Positions 1 to 7,202 of a stretch of 64,000 nucleotides of DNA are shown here, piece by piece. Within the stretch, counting starts at the first letter, position 1. Each line of letters opens with the position of its first letter. The notes below the pieces were generated by a model, which was given only the letters and a program-made list of their open reading frames with translations, searched no databases and was not told the origin of the DNA. Where the stretch lies: contig NZ_AP023174.1 in NCBI RefSeq assembly GCF_013426895.1, positions 2,170,001 through 2,234,000 on the forward strand, in the 5' to 3' direction. Source of the DNA: Paraburkholderia largidicola (lineage in GTDB: Bacteria; Pseudomonadota; Gammaproteobacteria; Burkholderiales; Burkholderiaceae). The position numbers and the translations under genes are program-made.

Positions 1-1046
1 GTCGCGATCAGTTCGAGTTCGAGTCGCTGCGCGATCTGCGCAGGCGTAAGACCCAGTTCCGGCGACGCCTTGCTGACGACGAGGCGCACCTTCTGCGCGA
101 TCTTCTCTGCTTCCATACCGTGCTCGCGCAAGCCGTCCAGTACGCCGACGGCCGACACGACGGACGGCACGCCCTGATCGCAGACGAGCCAGGTTTCGTC
201 GGCGGCCTGCACGACGTTAGCGATGAACTCAGTGTTCGTGAAGCCGCCGAGATCGACGATCTGCTGATCGAAGAACGCGCGCAGCCGGTTCAGCAATCCC
301 ACCGACGACGCATGCGAGACTTCGCGCATATCGCCGAGATCAGCGGGCAGCGTCGTGAGCGCGAGGCCGCTCGCGTGATGCGACAGCGCGGTGTGCACGA
401 AGGTCTGATCGAAGCGGCGCACGTTGCGCACGGCTTCGACGAAACCGAACTCGCACTTCGTGTTGAGCAACAGCGTGCCGTCGCCAGCCGGCAAGCCGAG
501 ATCGAGCAGCAGCGCCTCGCGGCCTTGCGCGGCATCGCGTCGTTGCAGCAGTACGGCGAGATTCGCGGCCAGCGTCGACACGCCCATGCCGATACGCGCG
601 CCGACGATCGCCGTCAGCTTGCCGTGACGGCTTACGGGCTCGACGATGTTCTCGAACACCTCGCGCGTGATACGCAGCGCATCGGCGGCAGGCGCGCACA
701 GGTCGATGAAATCGCGCACGCCCGCGCGCAACGCGGCGAGCGCGCTCTCCGGCTCGCGCACCGAGCCGAGCGCGACGATCTGCAGGCCCGGATACGCGGT
801 GCGCGCCGCGTTCGCCGCAGCGCTCGCGGCCACGACCCGGCCGCCCGAAAAATCGACGAACACGAGCGAAGGGTTGAGCGTGCCGATGCGCTGCACGAGC
901 GCGTTCGGATCGAGGCTCACCGCCTCGACCGCACCCGCCGACACGAGCGATCCCGCCAGCCAGCGCGCGTGCTCGTCGGCTTGCGTCGCGAGCACGAAGC
1001 AGTCGGTGACGGCGCGGTCAGTCAAAGCGTAAGTTCTCGCGTTCAT
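1..1046 (-). CDS. cpaE: CpaE/TadZ-like Flp pilus assembly protein (3' part outside window)
   Basis: Read on the minus strand from an ATG at 1046; 348 codons are visible and the frame is open at base 1, so the C-terminus is missing. An N-terminal receiver-like region (about residues 12-125) is followed by a ParA/MinD-like ATPase fold. The P-loop region, about residues 149-158, reads GARIGMGVST and lacks the lysines of a deviant Walker A box, as in TadZ proteins. TadZ/CpaE acts at the cytoplasmic membrane and helps place the Tad secretion machine at the pole. It is the sixth gene in the flp-cpaA-tadE-cpaB-cpaC-cpaE order, 57 bases after the secretin. The family call is confident; the loss of ATPase activity is inferred. 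Confidence 0.85.
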   Translation of the reverse strand, partial: MNARTYALTDRAVTDCFVLATQADEHARWLAGSLVSAGAVEAVSLDPNALVQRIGTLNPSLVFVDFSGGRVVAASAAANAARTAYPGLQIVALGSVREPESALAALRAGVRDFIDLCAPAADALRITREVFENIVEPVSRHGKLTAIVGARIGMGVSTLAANLAVLLQRRDAAQGREALLLDLGLPAGDGTLLLNTKCEFGFVEAVRNVRRFDQTFVHTALSHHASGLALTTLPADLGDMREVSHASSVGLLNRLRAFFDQQIVDLGGFTNTEFIANVVQAADETWLVCDQGVPSVVSAVGVLDGLREHGMEAEKIAQKVRLVVSKASPELGLTPAQIAQRLELELIA

Positions 1047-1103
1047 GTTGCCGTTCCTGTTGCGGCGGCCCGCCCGTTGCCGTTGTCGATTCCTGCCGCG
1101 CGT

Positions 1104-2531
1104 TCATTTCGAGAATCCGGGCGCGGCATCGCGCGACGCGGCGCCGCCGAGCAGCGACCGCCAAACGGGCGCGTCGCGCTGCTCGGATTGCTCGCCGGGC
1201 GTCGACGGCATCGCCGCGCCTTTCGCGAGCGGCGACACCAGATGCGGCGAGACGATGATCAGCAGCTCCTTGTCGCTCTGCGAGTAGTTCAGTTGTTTGA
1301 AGAACGCACCGAGGATGGGCAGGTCGCCGAGCACGGGCACCTTGTCGACATTCGAGGCCGTCTCGCGATCGATCAGCCCGCCGATCACGAAGCTCTCGCC
1401 ATCGCCGAGTTCGACGGTCGTGTCGGCGCGGCGCGTGGTGATGGCAGGCACCGAGATCCCGTTCACCGTCACGGCGTGCACGAAGTCGAGCTGACTTGCT
1501 TCGGGCGCGACTTTCAGCGCGATGCGCTGCGGGCTGAGCACGGTCGGCGTGAGCGTGAGGCCGACGCCGTACGGCTTGTATTCGATCGACGTCGTGCCGA
1601 GCCCCTGCGGCACGGGTACGGGAATCTCGCCGCCCGCGAGAAAGCTCGCGCTCTGGCCGGACAGCGCGACGAGCGTCGGCTCGGCAAGAATGCGCGCGAG
1701 GTTGTTGCTCTCCATCAGGCTCAGGTCGGCGAACAGGTTGTGCGCGACCGAGCCGAACACGAGGTTGAAGGCGGACGAGATCGGCATCGTCGAATCGAAC
1801 GACGTGCCCTGGCCGGGCGTGAAGGTTGCCTTGTTCAGCGACGACGGTCCGAACGAACCGAACGCGAAGCCGTTGTAGCCCTTCGAGAAATTGAAGCCGA
1901 TCTGCTTGAGCACCGCGCGGCTGAATTCGACGACGCGCACGTCGACCTGCACGACCGGCCGCGTTGTGATCGTCGAGGCGTCGAGCACCGCGCCGCCCTT
2001 GCCGCCTTTGCCGTCCGCGCCCACTGACGAGACTGCGCCCGCCGCGACGCTGGCCGCCCGCTGATGCGATTCCATCGTCGCAGCCTTGCCCCTGATCACG
2101 GCCGTGCCGCCGAGCACCTTCACATCCGGCGTGCTGCCGTCGAGCAGACCGCCTGCGGCAGCGGATGTGACGTTCACCGTATAGGTGAGCGGCGCATCGC
2201 CGTCGCGCTCCCACAGCATCACACTCGTCGTGCCCGCCGATTTGCCGACCAGCAGCACGCCGCCGCGTTTTTTCGCGCCGCCTTTGAGGATCAGCACATC
2301 GGCGACATTCGGATCGCCGACGGCGACGCGCGTCAGCGTGCGCCCCGCCGCGAGCGTCTGCTGCGCGCCGACGGCGAGGTCGATGACCGGCGCGGCAGCG
2401 GGCGCCGGCGCGATGCCCGCGCTGTCGGCTGCGCCGCTCGCGACGGGCCGCACCGCCATCGGCAGTACGCACACGATCATGGCCACGCGCCACGCAAGAA
2501 TCCTTTTTCTCATGTTCCCCTGGACGCGCAT
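1104..2531 (-). CDS. cpaC: CpaC/RcpA secretin of the Flp pilus
   Basis: 475 aa outer-membrane secretin through which the Flp pilus leaves the cell. A Sec signal peptide covers about residues 8-34, an N-terminal BON/T2SS-N-like region about 45-165, and the secretin core about 195-435. Core signatures include VVQVDVRVVEF (193-203), a Gly-rich gate around 299-325, and VLGDLPILGAFF (400-411) near the C-terminus. The ATG at 2531 has AGGGAGG a few bases upstream; a second ATG at 2513 would shorten the basic N-terminus by six residues and is also possible. It lies between cpaB and cpaE, as in other Tad loci. Confidence 0.92.
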   Translation of the reverse strand: MRVQGNMRKRILAWRVAMIVCVLPMAVRPVASGAADSAGIAPAPAAAPVIDLAVGAQQTLAAGRTLTRVAVGDPNVADVLILKGGAKKRGGVLLVGKSAGTTSVMLWERDGDAPLTYTVNVTSAAAGGLLDGSTPDVKVLGGTAVIRGKAATMESHQRAASVAAGAVSSVGADGKGGKGGAVLDASTITTRPVVQVDVRVVEFSRAVLKQIGFNFSKGYNGFAFGSFGPSSLNKATFTPGQGTSFDSTMPISSAFNLVFGSVAHNLFADLSLMESNNLARILAEPTLVALSGQSASFLAGGEIPVPVPQGLGTTSIEYKPYGVGLTLTPTVLSPQRIALKVAPEASQLDFVHAVTVNGISVPAITTRRADTTVELGDGESFVIGGLIDRETASNVDKVPVLGDLPILGAFFKQLNYSQSDKELLIIVSPHLVSPLAKGAAMPSTPGEQSEQRDAPVWRSLLGGAASRDAAPGFSK

Positions 2532-2608
2532 TCGCGCCCTCCCTGAAGCACGCTTTTTTTCATCGACGGCTCATCGCGCCGCCCGCTTTTATCGCGCCGC
2601 GCGCGTCG

Positions 2609-3565
2609 TCACCACGCGACCGTTTCCGACCGGCCGCCGCGTATCACTTCGATTCCACCGCGCGTCTCATGCGCGCCTGCGACGAGGCGCGCAGGCGCAC
2701 TACCCGGCGCGCCGCGCGGCACGGCCGCTGGTGCGGGCAATGACTGTCGCCCGTTGCTGCCCGACAGTTCGTCGAGCGCGACGCCTGCTGCCGCGCGCGT
2801 CGACGGCGGCGCGTCGCGCCCCGCCGCTGTCTTCAGCACGCCCGGATACGCGGGCAACGCGGCGGCATCGAGCACGTCGGTGTCGCGCGGGTTGCGCAGC
2901 GCGAGCACGAGGCGCCCCGCGCCTTCGGCGAGCGCCAATCTGTCGACGTCGGCGAGCGGCACGGCGAGCACGGCGGTGCGCGCGGGTGTGTTCGCATCGG
3001 GCGTGCCGTTGGCGGCGACGTTGCCCCACGCGAGCACGCGCACGCGCGACAGCAGCAGCCGCGCCTGCGTGCGTTCGACTTCCGATTGCCCCGCGGGACC
3101 CGCGCTCATTCCGTCGCGCTTCAATGTGAAAAACACGTCGACGAGATTGCCCGGACGCAAGCGGTTGCTGACAGCATTGGTTTCGTCGACGCGCACGGCC
3201 ACCGCGCGCTCGCCCGGCTCGACGCGCTCGGCGATGCCCGACGACAGTTGCGCCTCGAGCACGGGCGCCTGCGCGCCGATCTCCGCAATAGGCACGCGGC
3301 CGGCGACCAGCGACGGATCGTTGAAGGCGCCCGACGGGTTGATGGGCAGACTCTGGATGCGCAACGCGTCGGCGGGAATCGGCTGTCCGGCGGGCAGCGC
3401 GCGCAGCGCGACGACCACCTGCCAGGCCGCCGATGCCTGCGCGACGGGCGCCGCCACCGGCGCGGGACGGCGTGCCAGCGTCAGCGCGAGCACGCCGAGC
3501 ACGACAGCGAGCGCGATCAGCACCCCCGCGGCGATCCGGGTCACGTTGGGACTCAGATTCGGCAT
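2609..3565 (-). CDS. cpaB: CpaB/RcpC Flp pilus assembly protein
   Basis: 318 aa periplasmic protein with one N-terminal membrane anchor (about residues 11-30) followed by an SAF-type domain (about 48-115, containing ALPAGQPIPADALRI) and a CpaB/RcpC domain with conserved PGNLVDVFFTL. CpaB/RcpC is thought to work with the secretin CpaC in the cell envelope during Flp pilus export. It ends 77 bases before the cpaC start and follows tadE, so it is very likely part of one transcript from flp. The C-terminus is rich in Ala/Arg/Gly and looks flexible. Confidence 0.9.
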   Translation of the reverse strand: MPNLSPNVTRIAAGVLIALAVVLGVLALTLARRPAPVAAPVAQASAAWQVVVALRALPAGQPIPADALRIQSLPINPSGAFNDPSLVAGRVPIAEIGAQAPVLEAQLSSGIAERVEPGERAVAVRVDETNAVSNRLRPGNLVDVFFTLKRDGMSAGPAGQSEVERTQARLLLSRVRVLAWGNVAANGTPDANTPARTAVLAVPLADVDRLALAEGAGRLVLALRNPRDTDVLDAAALPAYPGVLKTAAGRDAPPSTRAAAGVALDELSGSNGRQSLPAPAAVPRGAPGSAPARLVAGAHETRGGIEVIRGGRSETVAW

Positions 3566-3641
3566 GGTTCGCCTCCTGCGCCTACCCGCGTGCTGCGGGC
3601 CAGGTCATGTGCCAATGGGAAGAACGGGCGCGGCATCGCGA

Positions 3642-4139
3642 TCACAGCACATACCCCGGGTTGAGTTGAACCATCGACGTGCTCGTCAGTTGCGCGGGCA
3701 GCGCGACATCCAGCAGCGGCACGGGCGGCACGAGCGGATTGGTCTGGTAGTTGTAGGTGAGCGTGACGGTGACGCAGCGCATCGTGCCGTCGAACGTGCA
3801 AGGCGCCCAACTCGCGTCGCATGTCGCTTTCGCCGCGAGCCAGTTGGTCAGGTTCGTCGCGGCCGAGCACGCGGCCGCCGTGCGGTTGTCGAGCGCAGCA
3901 TTCACGTTTTGCGCATGCTGATAATTGAGCGCGGCGCGCGCGCCCTCTTCGGCTGCGAGCGTCAGGCTCTGCTGTGCGACGAAGATCAGGCTGAACGTCA
4001 CGATCGCGTAGAAGATCATGAAAAAGAGCGGAAACACGAGCGCGAATTCGACGGCGCTCGCGCCGCGCTGACGTCGCCGCGCGTGGCACGCGCGATCGCA
4101 TTTGCGTGCTGCTTGCAGGGTTCGCGTCGGCGCGTGCAC
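3642..4139 (-). CDS. tadE: TadE-like pseudopilin
   Basis: About 165 aa. The N-terminus carries RRQRGASAVEFALVFPLFF, the TadE/TadG signature: a basic stretch, a glycine before the cleavage site, Glu at +5 and a hydrophobic helix. TadE-like proteins are processed by the prepilin peptidase and act as minor pilins. No ATG is available. A GTG at 4145 overlaps the cpaA stop (GTGA), and a second GTG at 4139 has AGGAG at 7 nt; I used the latter for its spacing. The C-terminal half has Cys residues that may form a disulfide. Only one TadE-type gene is visible; partners may lie left of the window. Confidence 0.8.
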   Translation of the reverse strand: MHAPTRTLQAARKCDRACHARRRQRGASAVEFALVFPLFFMIFYAIVTFSLIFVAQQSLTLAAEEGARAALNYQHAQNVNAALDNRTAAACSAATNLTNWLAAKATCDASWAPCTFDGTMRCVTVTLTYNYQTNPLVPPVPLLDVALPAQLTSTSMVQLNPGYVL

Positions 4140-4141
4140 GA

Positions 4142-4636
4142 TCACGCTCCTCCCAGTTGACGCAGCGCGAGCATGCCGAGCGCCGGGATCCCAAGACACG
4201 TCACGTACGGCGTCGCGCGGTGGCCGCGCAATTCGAACGTCGCCTCGCCGCTGCGGACGAGCGTGGCGAGCCGCGTGCGCGTCGCGAGCAGCAGCGCGAG
4301 CGCATGCAGCCCCGCGAGGATGCTCGCGGCAATCCACAGATCGAGCAGCGCATGCGGGCCGCACCATGCGCCGAGCACGGCGAACACCTTGACGTCGGCG
4401 GCGCCCATCACGTGCAGCGCGAAGAATGGCAGCAGCGCGGCAAGACCGAGCAGCGCGCCCAGCGCGGCCTGCGCCGGCGCGATGCCGAACGGCATGCGCG
4501 CCGTGAACGCGCAGGCGAAGGCCGCAATCAGCCCGGCCACGATCGACGCGTTCGCGACGCGCCGATGGCGAAGATCGCTCGCCGCCACTGTCAGTGTCCA
4601 TGCAACGAACATAAGACTTCCAATCCAGGCAGTCAT
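4142..4636 (-). CDS. cpaA: CpaA/TadV prepilin peptidase
   Basis: 164 aa polytopic inner-membrane aspartic protease of the type IV prepilin peptidase family (A24A, short TadV/CpaA form without the methylase domain). Catalytic aspartates are visible as D21 in SDLRHRRVAN and D81 in MGAADVKVF, which matches the family GxxD motif. It cleaves the leader of Flp pilin and of TadE-like pseudopilins. It lies between flp and tadE, with its stop overlapping a possible tadE GTG start. A 170-base gap with a strong stem-loop separates it from flp. Confidence 0.9.
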   Translation of the reverse strand: MTAWIGSLMFVAWTLTVAASDLRHRRVANASIVAGLIAAFACAFTARMPFGIAPAQAALGALLGLAALLPFFALHVMGAADVKVFAVLGAWCGPHALLDLWIAASILAGLHALALLLATRTRLATLVRSGEATFELRGHRATPYVTCLGIPALGMLALRQLGGA

Positions 4637-4745
4637 AGGGATTCAGCAATCTTTACCGGTCTGATAATTAGCGATGCGAATTAATTGCGACACTCCATGC
4701 AATTCGCATTAGTGAGCTATTCGTTTTGAACAGACGCAAACCGTC

Positions 4746-4771
4746 AACGAGCGTCGCTGGCGACGCTCGTT
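4746..4771. other. Perfect stem-loop between flp and cpaA
   Basis: A 26-base perfect palindrome (AACGAGCGTCGC, TG, then its complement) lies 35 bases after the flp stop on the transcribed minus strand. No T-run follows, so it is not a standard terminator. Its position suggests an RNA-processing or stabilising hairpin, or a partial terminator, that lets flp mRNA exceed the downstream assembly genes. That role is inferred. Confidence 0.6.
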
Positions 4772-4806
4772 ATTCGATGCTTTTAGATAAACCGTTTAAG
4801 CTGCTA

Positions 4807-4995
4807 TTACGTTTTAGCAGCTGTAGCAGCCGAAGATATTTTCCCGGCGATATTATCGAACAGTGTCGACAAATTGGTTCCTACAGAACCTGCGGAGGTA
4901 GCGATTGCAATGGCGACCACACCTGCAATCAGGCCATATTCGATTGCCGTGACGCCCTTGTTGTCTCTCAGGAATTGGCTGGCGAAATGCTTCAT
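4807..4995 (-). CDS. flp: Flp/Fap type IVb pilin
   Basis: 62 aa major pilin. The ATG at 4995 is chosen over the longer reading because GAGGG lies 8 nt upstream and the short form gives a normal Flp prepilin. The leader ends at G14 and is followed by VTAIEYGLIAGVVAIAI, with the Flp Glu-Tyr pair at +5/+6 of the mature protein and one hydrophobic helix. The C-terminal tail is Ser/Ala/Thr-rich. It is cleaved by CpaA and assembled by the Tad machine into adhesive pili. It is the first gene of the pilus operon and has a long upstream region with a sigma-54-like element. Confidence 0.93.
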   Translation of the reverse strand: MKHFASQFLRDNKGVTAIEYGLIAGVVAIAIATSAGSVGTNLSTLFDNIAGKISSAATAAKT

Positions 4996-5184
4996 TTTGG
5001 TGACCCTCGGACTTTCTATTCGTTGATTTGATGACGCTGGCAATGCTCTCGCAGACGGCCCATGAAGGACATTCTCTCTTATGCCCCGTACGGTTTAGAT
5101 GCCTTGGCCTGAGGCCTTTTATCTGCCATGAACCTGCTGGCGTTGATGCGTTAATGCAATCTGAAATGAGTTGTGTGTTCTATA

Positions 5185-5201
5185 GCGCACCTCCCTTGCC
5201 A
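5185..5201 (-). promoter_or_regulatory. Sigma-54-like promoter for flp
   Basis: Minus strand reads TGGCAAGGGAGGTGCGC: GG and GC doublets exactly 10 bases apart, matching 9 of the 12 defined positions of the consensus TGGCAYRN4TTGCW. It would start transcription near 5175 and leave a leader of about 180 nt before the flp ATG. Moderate match; the supporting evidence is the neighbouring motif array. Confidence 0.5.
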
Positions 5202-5401
5202 GGCGCCAATATGTTTCAGATTTATAACTTAACAATCTTTTGGAAGCAATCGCGTTACGCCACAAATTTTCAGACCGTTGCGTTTGAACCATTCAACGTT
5301 CCTGTAGATTAGCGGCAGTCTGTGCGTCTTAGCACATAGGGGATTCCATGAGTTAGATTGACTGCACCAAGCGCCCGCTTAAGCCGTTTGTTTCAAGCAT
5401 C

Positions 5402-5457
5402 GCGTTACCCAGCGTTACCCATCCTCCCGTAACGAAACGGCGCTCCCGTAACGTTAC
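5402..5457. promoter_or_regulatory. Cluster of CGTTAC motifs, possible enhancer-binding-protein sites
   Basis: Five copies of the CGTTAC core in 56 bases: direct at 5403, 5413 and 5452, inverted at 5429 and 5448. The first two are 10 bases apart, one helical turn, within GCGTTACCC repeats; the inverted ones sit in CCCGTAACG repeats. A sixth core is at 5253. The array lies about 140 bases upstream of one -24 element and about 200 from the divergent one, the distance usual for sigma-54 activator sites. The cognate activator is unknown. Confidence 0.5.
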
Positions 5458-5598
5458 GCCGTGATTCGCCGCATCACATTCCCATCCGCTTAGCGTTCCT
5501 CAACAGTTTCCCGCGCGCTGCCCGACTGCCCGCAAAGACGCGCCAGCGTTGGCGCAGCGTGCTCCAGCCGCATCGTCTCCCCGTTTCCTCATACGCAA

Positions 5599-5614
5599 TG
5601 GCATAGCTGTTGCA
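5599..5614 (+). promoter_or_regulatory. Perfect sigma-54 (-24/-12) promoter
   Basis: TGGCATAGCTGTTGCA matches every defined position of TGGCAYRN4TTGCW, with GG and GC doublets 10 bases apart. Expected start is near 5625, giving a leader of about 38 nt before the lipoprotein ATG at 5663. It implies RpoN and an activator ATPase control the operon. Confidence 0.75.
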
Positions 5615-5662
5615 GATATAGGCGTGCAGCACCACACACAACATGAGAGATCCGAGGACGAA

Positions 5663-7072
5663 ATGAAAATTCAAACGACACATGCCCTGGTTCGGGCTTC
5701 GATCATTGCGGGCGCCGTGACGGCGTTGCTGTCTCTGGCAGCTTGCGGCGGATCGGGATCGTTGAGCCAGGGCACGGGGGGCGGCAGCAGCGGCACGTTA
5801 TCGACGGGGGGCGCAAGCGGCCCGGATGGCAGTGCCGCGGGAACGGGAGGCAGCACCAACGCAGGCAACGGTTCCGGCGGTGGCTCGGACAACAACGGCA
5901 ACGGCTCCAATCCGGCGACGAAGACGGCCAACCAGGTCGGCACGGTCTCGGCCGGTGCCGGCGGCGTCGTGACGGATGTCGGCTCGACGGTATCGGGCGT
6001 CGGCAGCGCGATCGGCTCGCAGACACTGCCGGGCGTCAGCGCCGACACGACCAAGGCGGCGGGCGGCATCGTGTCGAATCTCGGCGCTGCTGTGTCGACG
6101 CTCGGCAACGGCGTCTCGCAAGGGCTCGGGCAACTGGGTGCGACGAGCGATCCGGTGGGCACCACCGTAGCGAGCACGGGCAGCGTCGTGAGCCACGTCG
6201 GCGGCGCGGTGACGAGCGCGGGCGCGCTGGTGCAAAGCGTCGGCAGTGGACCGCTTGCGCCACTCGCCGCCGTCACGACGCCGCTTGGCGGCGTCGTCGA
6301 AACGGTAGGCGGCGCTGTGACCAACGGCGGCAACGCGCTGACCACAGCGTTGTCGACGGGGCCCGTGCAGCAGGTCACGCAGCAACTCAGCACAGCCATC
6401 ACGCCGATCACGTCGATGGTCGCGGCGACCACGCAGACGGTCGGCAACACGACGGGCATCGGCGCGCCCGTCAATGGACTGCTGACGACGCTCGGCAACC
6501 AGCTCGTGAAGACAGGCGGCATCGTCGCGACGACGGGCGGCAGCAATCCCGTCTCGGCAGGTCTCGGCAATGTGGTGGGCGATGCCGGCAAAACCACTAT
6601 CGCGGCCGGCGGACTGCTGACGGGCGGCTCGGGCGGCAATCCACTGGCGCCGTTGACGGGCGCGCTCGGCGGCCTGACGGGCGGTACAGCGGGCGCAGGC
6701 GGCTCGGGCGCGGGCAGCCCGTTGAGCGCCGTGACGGGCGCGCTGGGCGGCATCACGGCCAGCGTCACCGGCAACGTCGCAGTCGGGGTCACGGGCAGCT
6801 CGGGCGGCGGTAATGCAGCTTCAGGCAGCAACCCGCTGGGCGGCCTCACGAACGCCGTCACGGGCGTCGTCTCGACGGTCACGGGCGCCGTCGCCGCGCC
6901 GACGGCATCGACCGCTTCTTCGCATGCCACTTCGACGGCTTCCACCGGTTCAACCGCGCCCGGCGGTCTTTCGCTCACGTCGACCGGCGGCGGCACGAGC
7001 GGACCGGCCAATCCCCTTTCCGGGGTCACGTCGCTCGTCGGCGGCCTGCTTGGCGGCGGCGCGAAGAAGTAG
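5663..7072 (+). CDS. Gly/Val/Thr-rich putative lipoprotein A
   Basis: 469 aa. The ATG at 5663 follows GAGG by 5 nt and gives a lipoprotein signal with lipobox LAAC at residues 25-28, so the mature protein should start at C28 as a lipid-anchored protein. A Gly/Ser/Asn-rich spacer follows (about 30-90), then a long region of loosely repeated units with small residues and regular Gly/Val, such as VGSTVSGVGSAI. There is no catalytic motif and no true Gly-X-Y collagen periodicity. It shares the block PVQQVTQ-LSTA-TP and a C-terminal LL...AKK with the next gene, so the two are paralogues. First gene of an operon with a TpsB-like transporter; function unknown. Confidence 0.8.
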   Translation: MKIQTTHALVRASIIAGAVTALLSLAACGGSGSLSQGTGGGSSGTLSTGGASGPDGSAAGTGGSTNAGNGSGGGSDNNGNGSNPATKTANQVGTVSAGAGGVVTDVGSTVSGVGSAIGSQTLPGVSADTTKAAGGIVSNLGAAVSTLGNGVSQGLGQLGATSDPVGTTVASTGSVVSHVGGAVTSAGALVQSVGSGPLAPLAAVTTPLGGVVETVGGAVTNGGNALTTALSTGPVQQVTQQLSTAITPITSMVAATTQTVGNTTGIGAPVNGLLTTLGNQLVKTGGIVATTGGSNPVSAGLGNVVGDAGKTTIAAGGLLTGGSGGNPLAPLTGALGGLTGGTAGAGGSGAGSPLSAVTGALGGITASVTGNVAVGVTGSSGGGNAASGSNPLGGLTNAVTGVVSTVTGAVAAPTASTASSHATSTASTGSTAPGGLSLTSTGGGTSGPANPLSGVTSLVGGLLGGGAKK

Positions 7073-7202
7073 CCACGGTTGAGCCGGAACGCGCCCAATC
7101 CCTCGCGCTCCGGCTCGTCCCGATTTGCAAATCGACAGCGAGCGCGCGGCAAACCCGGCGCGCGAGCGTCCCACGACGTCCCCCGACACCGAGGAGCACT
7201 CC

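Larger units (their letters stand above)
4996..5662. other. 667-base divergent control region, flp versus lipoprotein operon
   Basis: No credible gene. It is less GC-rich than its surroundings. It holds a sigma-54-like element facing flp (5185-5201), a cluster of CGTTAC/GTAACG motifs (5402-5457, one more at 5253), and a perfect sigma-54 promoter facing the lipoprotein operon (5599-5614). About 180 bases of untranslated leader would precede flp. Confidence 0.7.

Noticed and set aside
120..2027. 635-codon open frame on the plus strand
   Set aside because: It lies antisense to cpaE and cpaC, whose products are clearly recognisable. Long antisense frames are expected at this GC content, and its product is Arg/His/Ala-rich without any domain.
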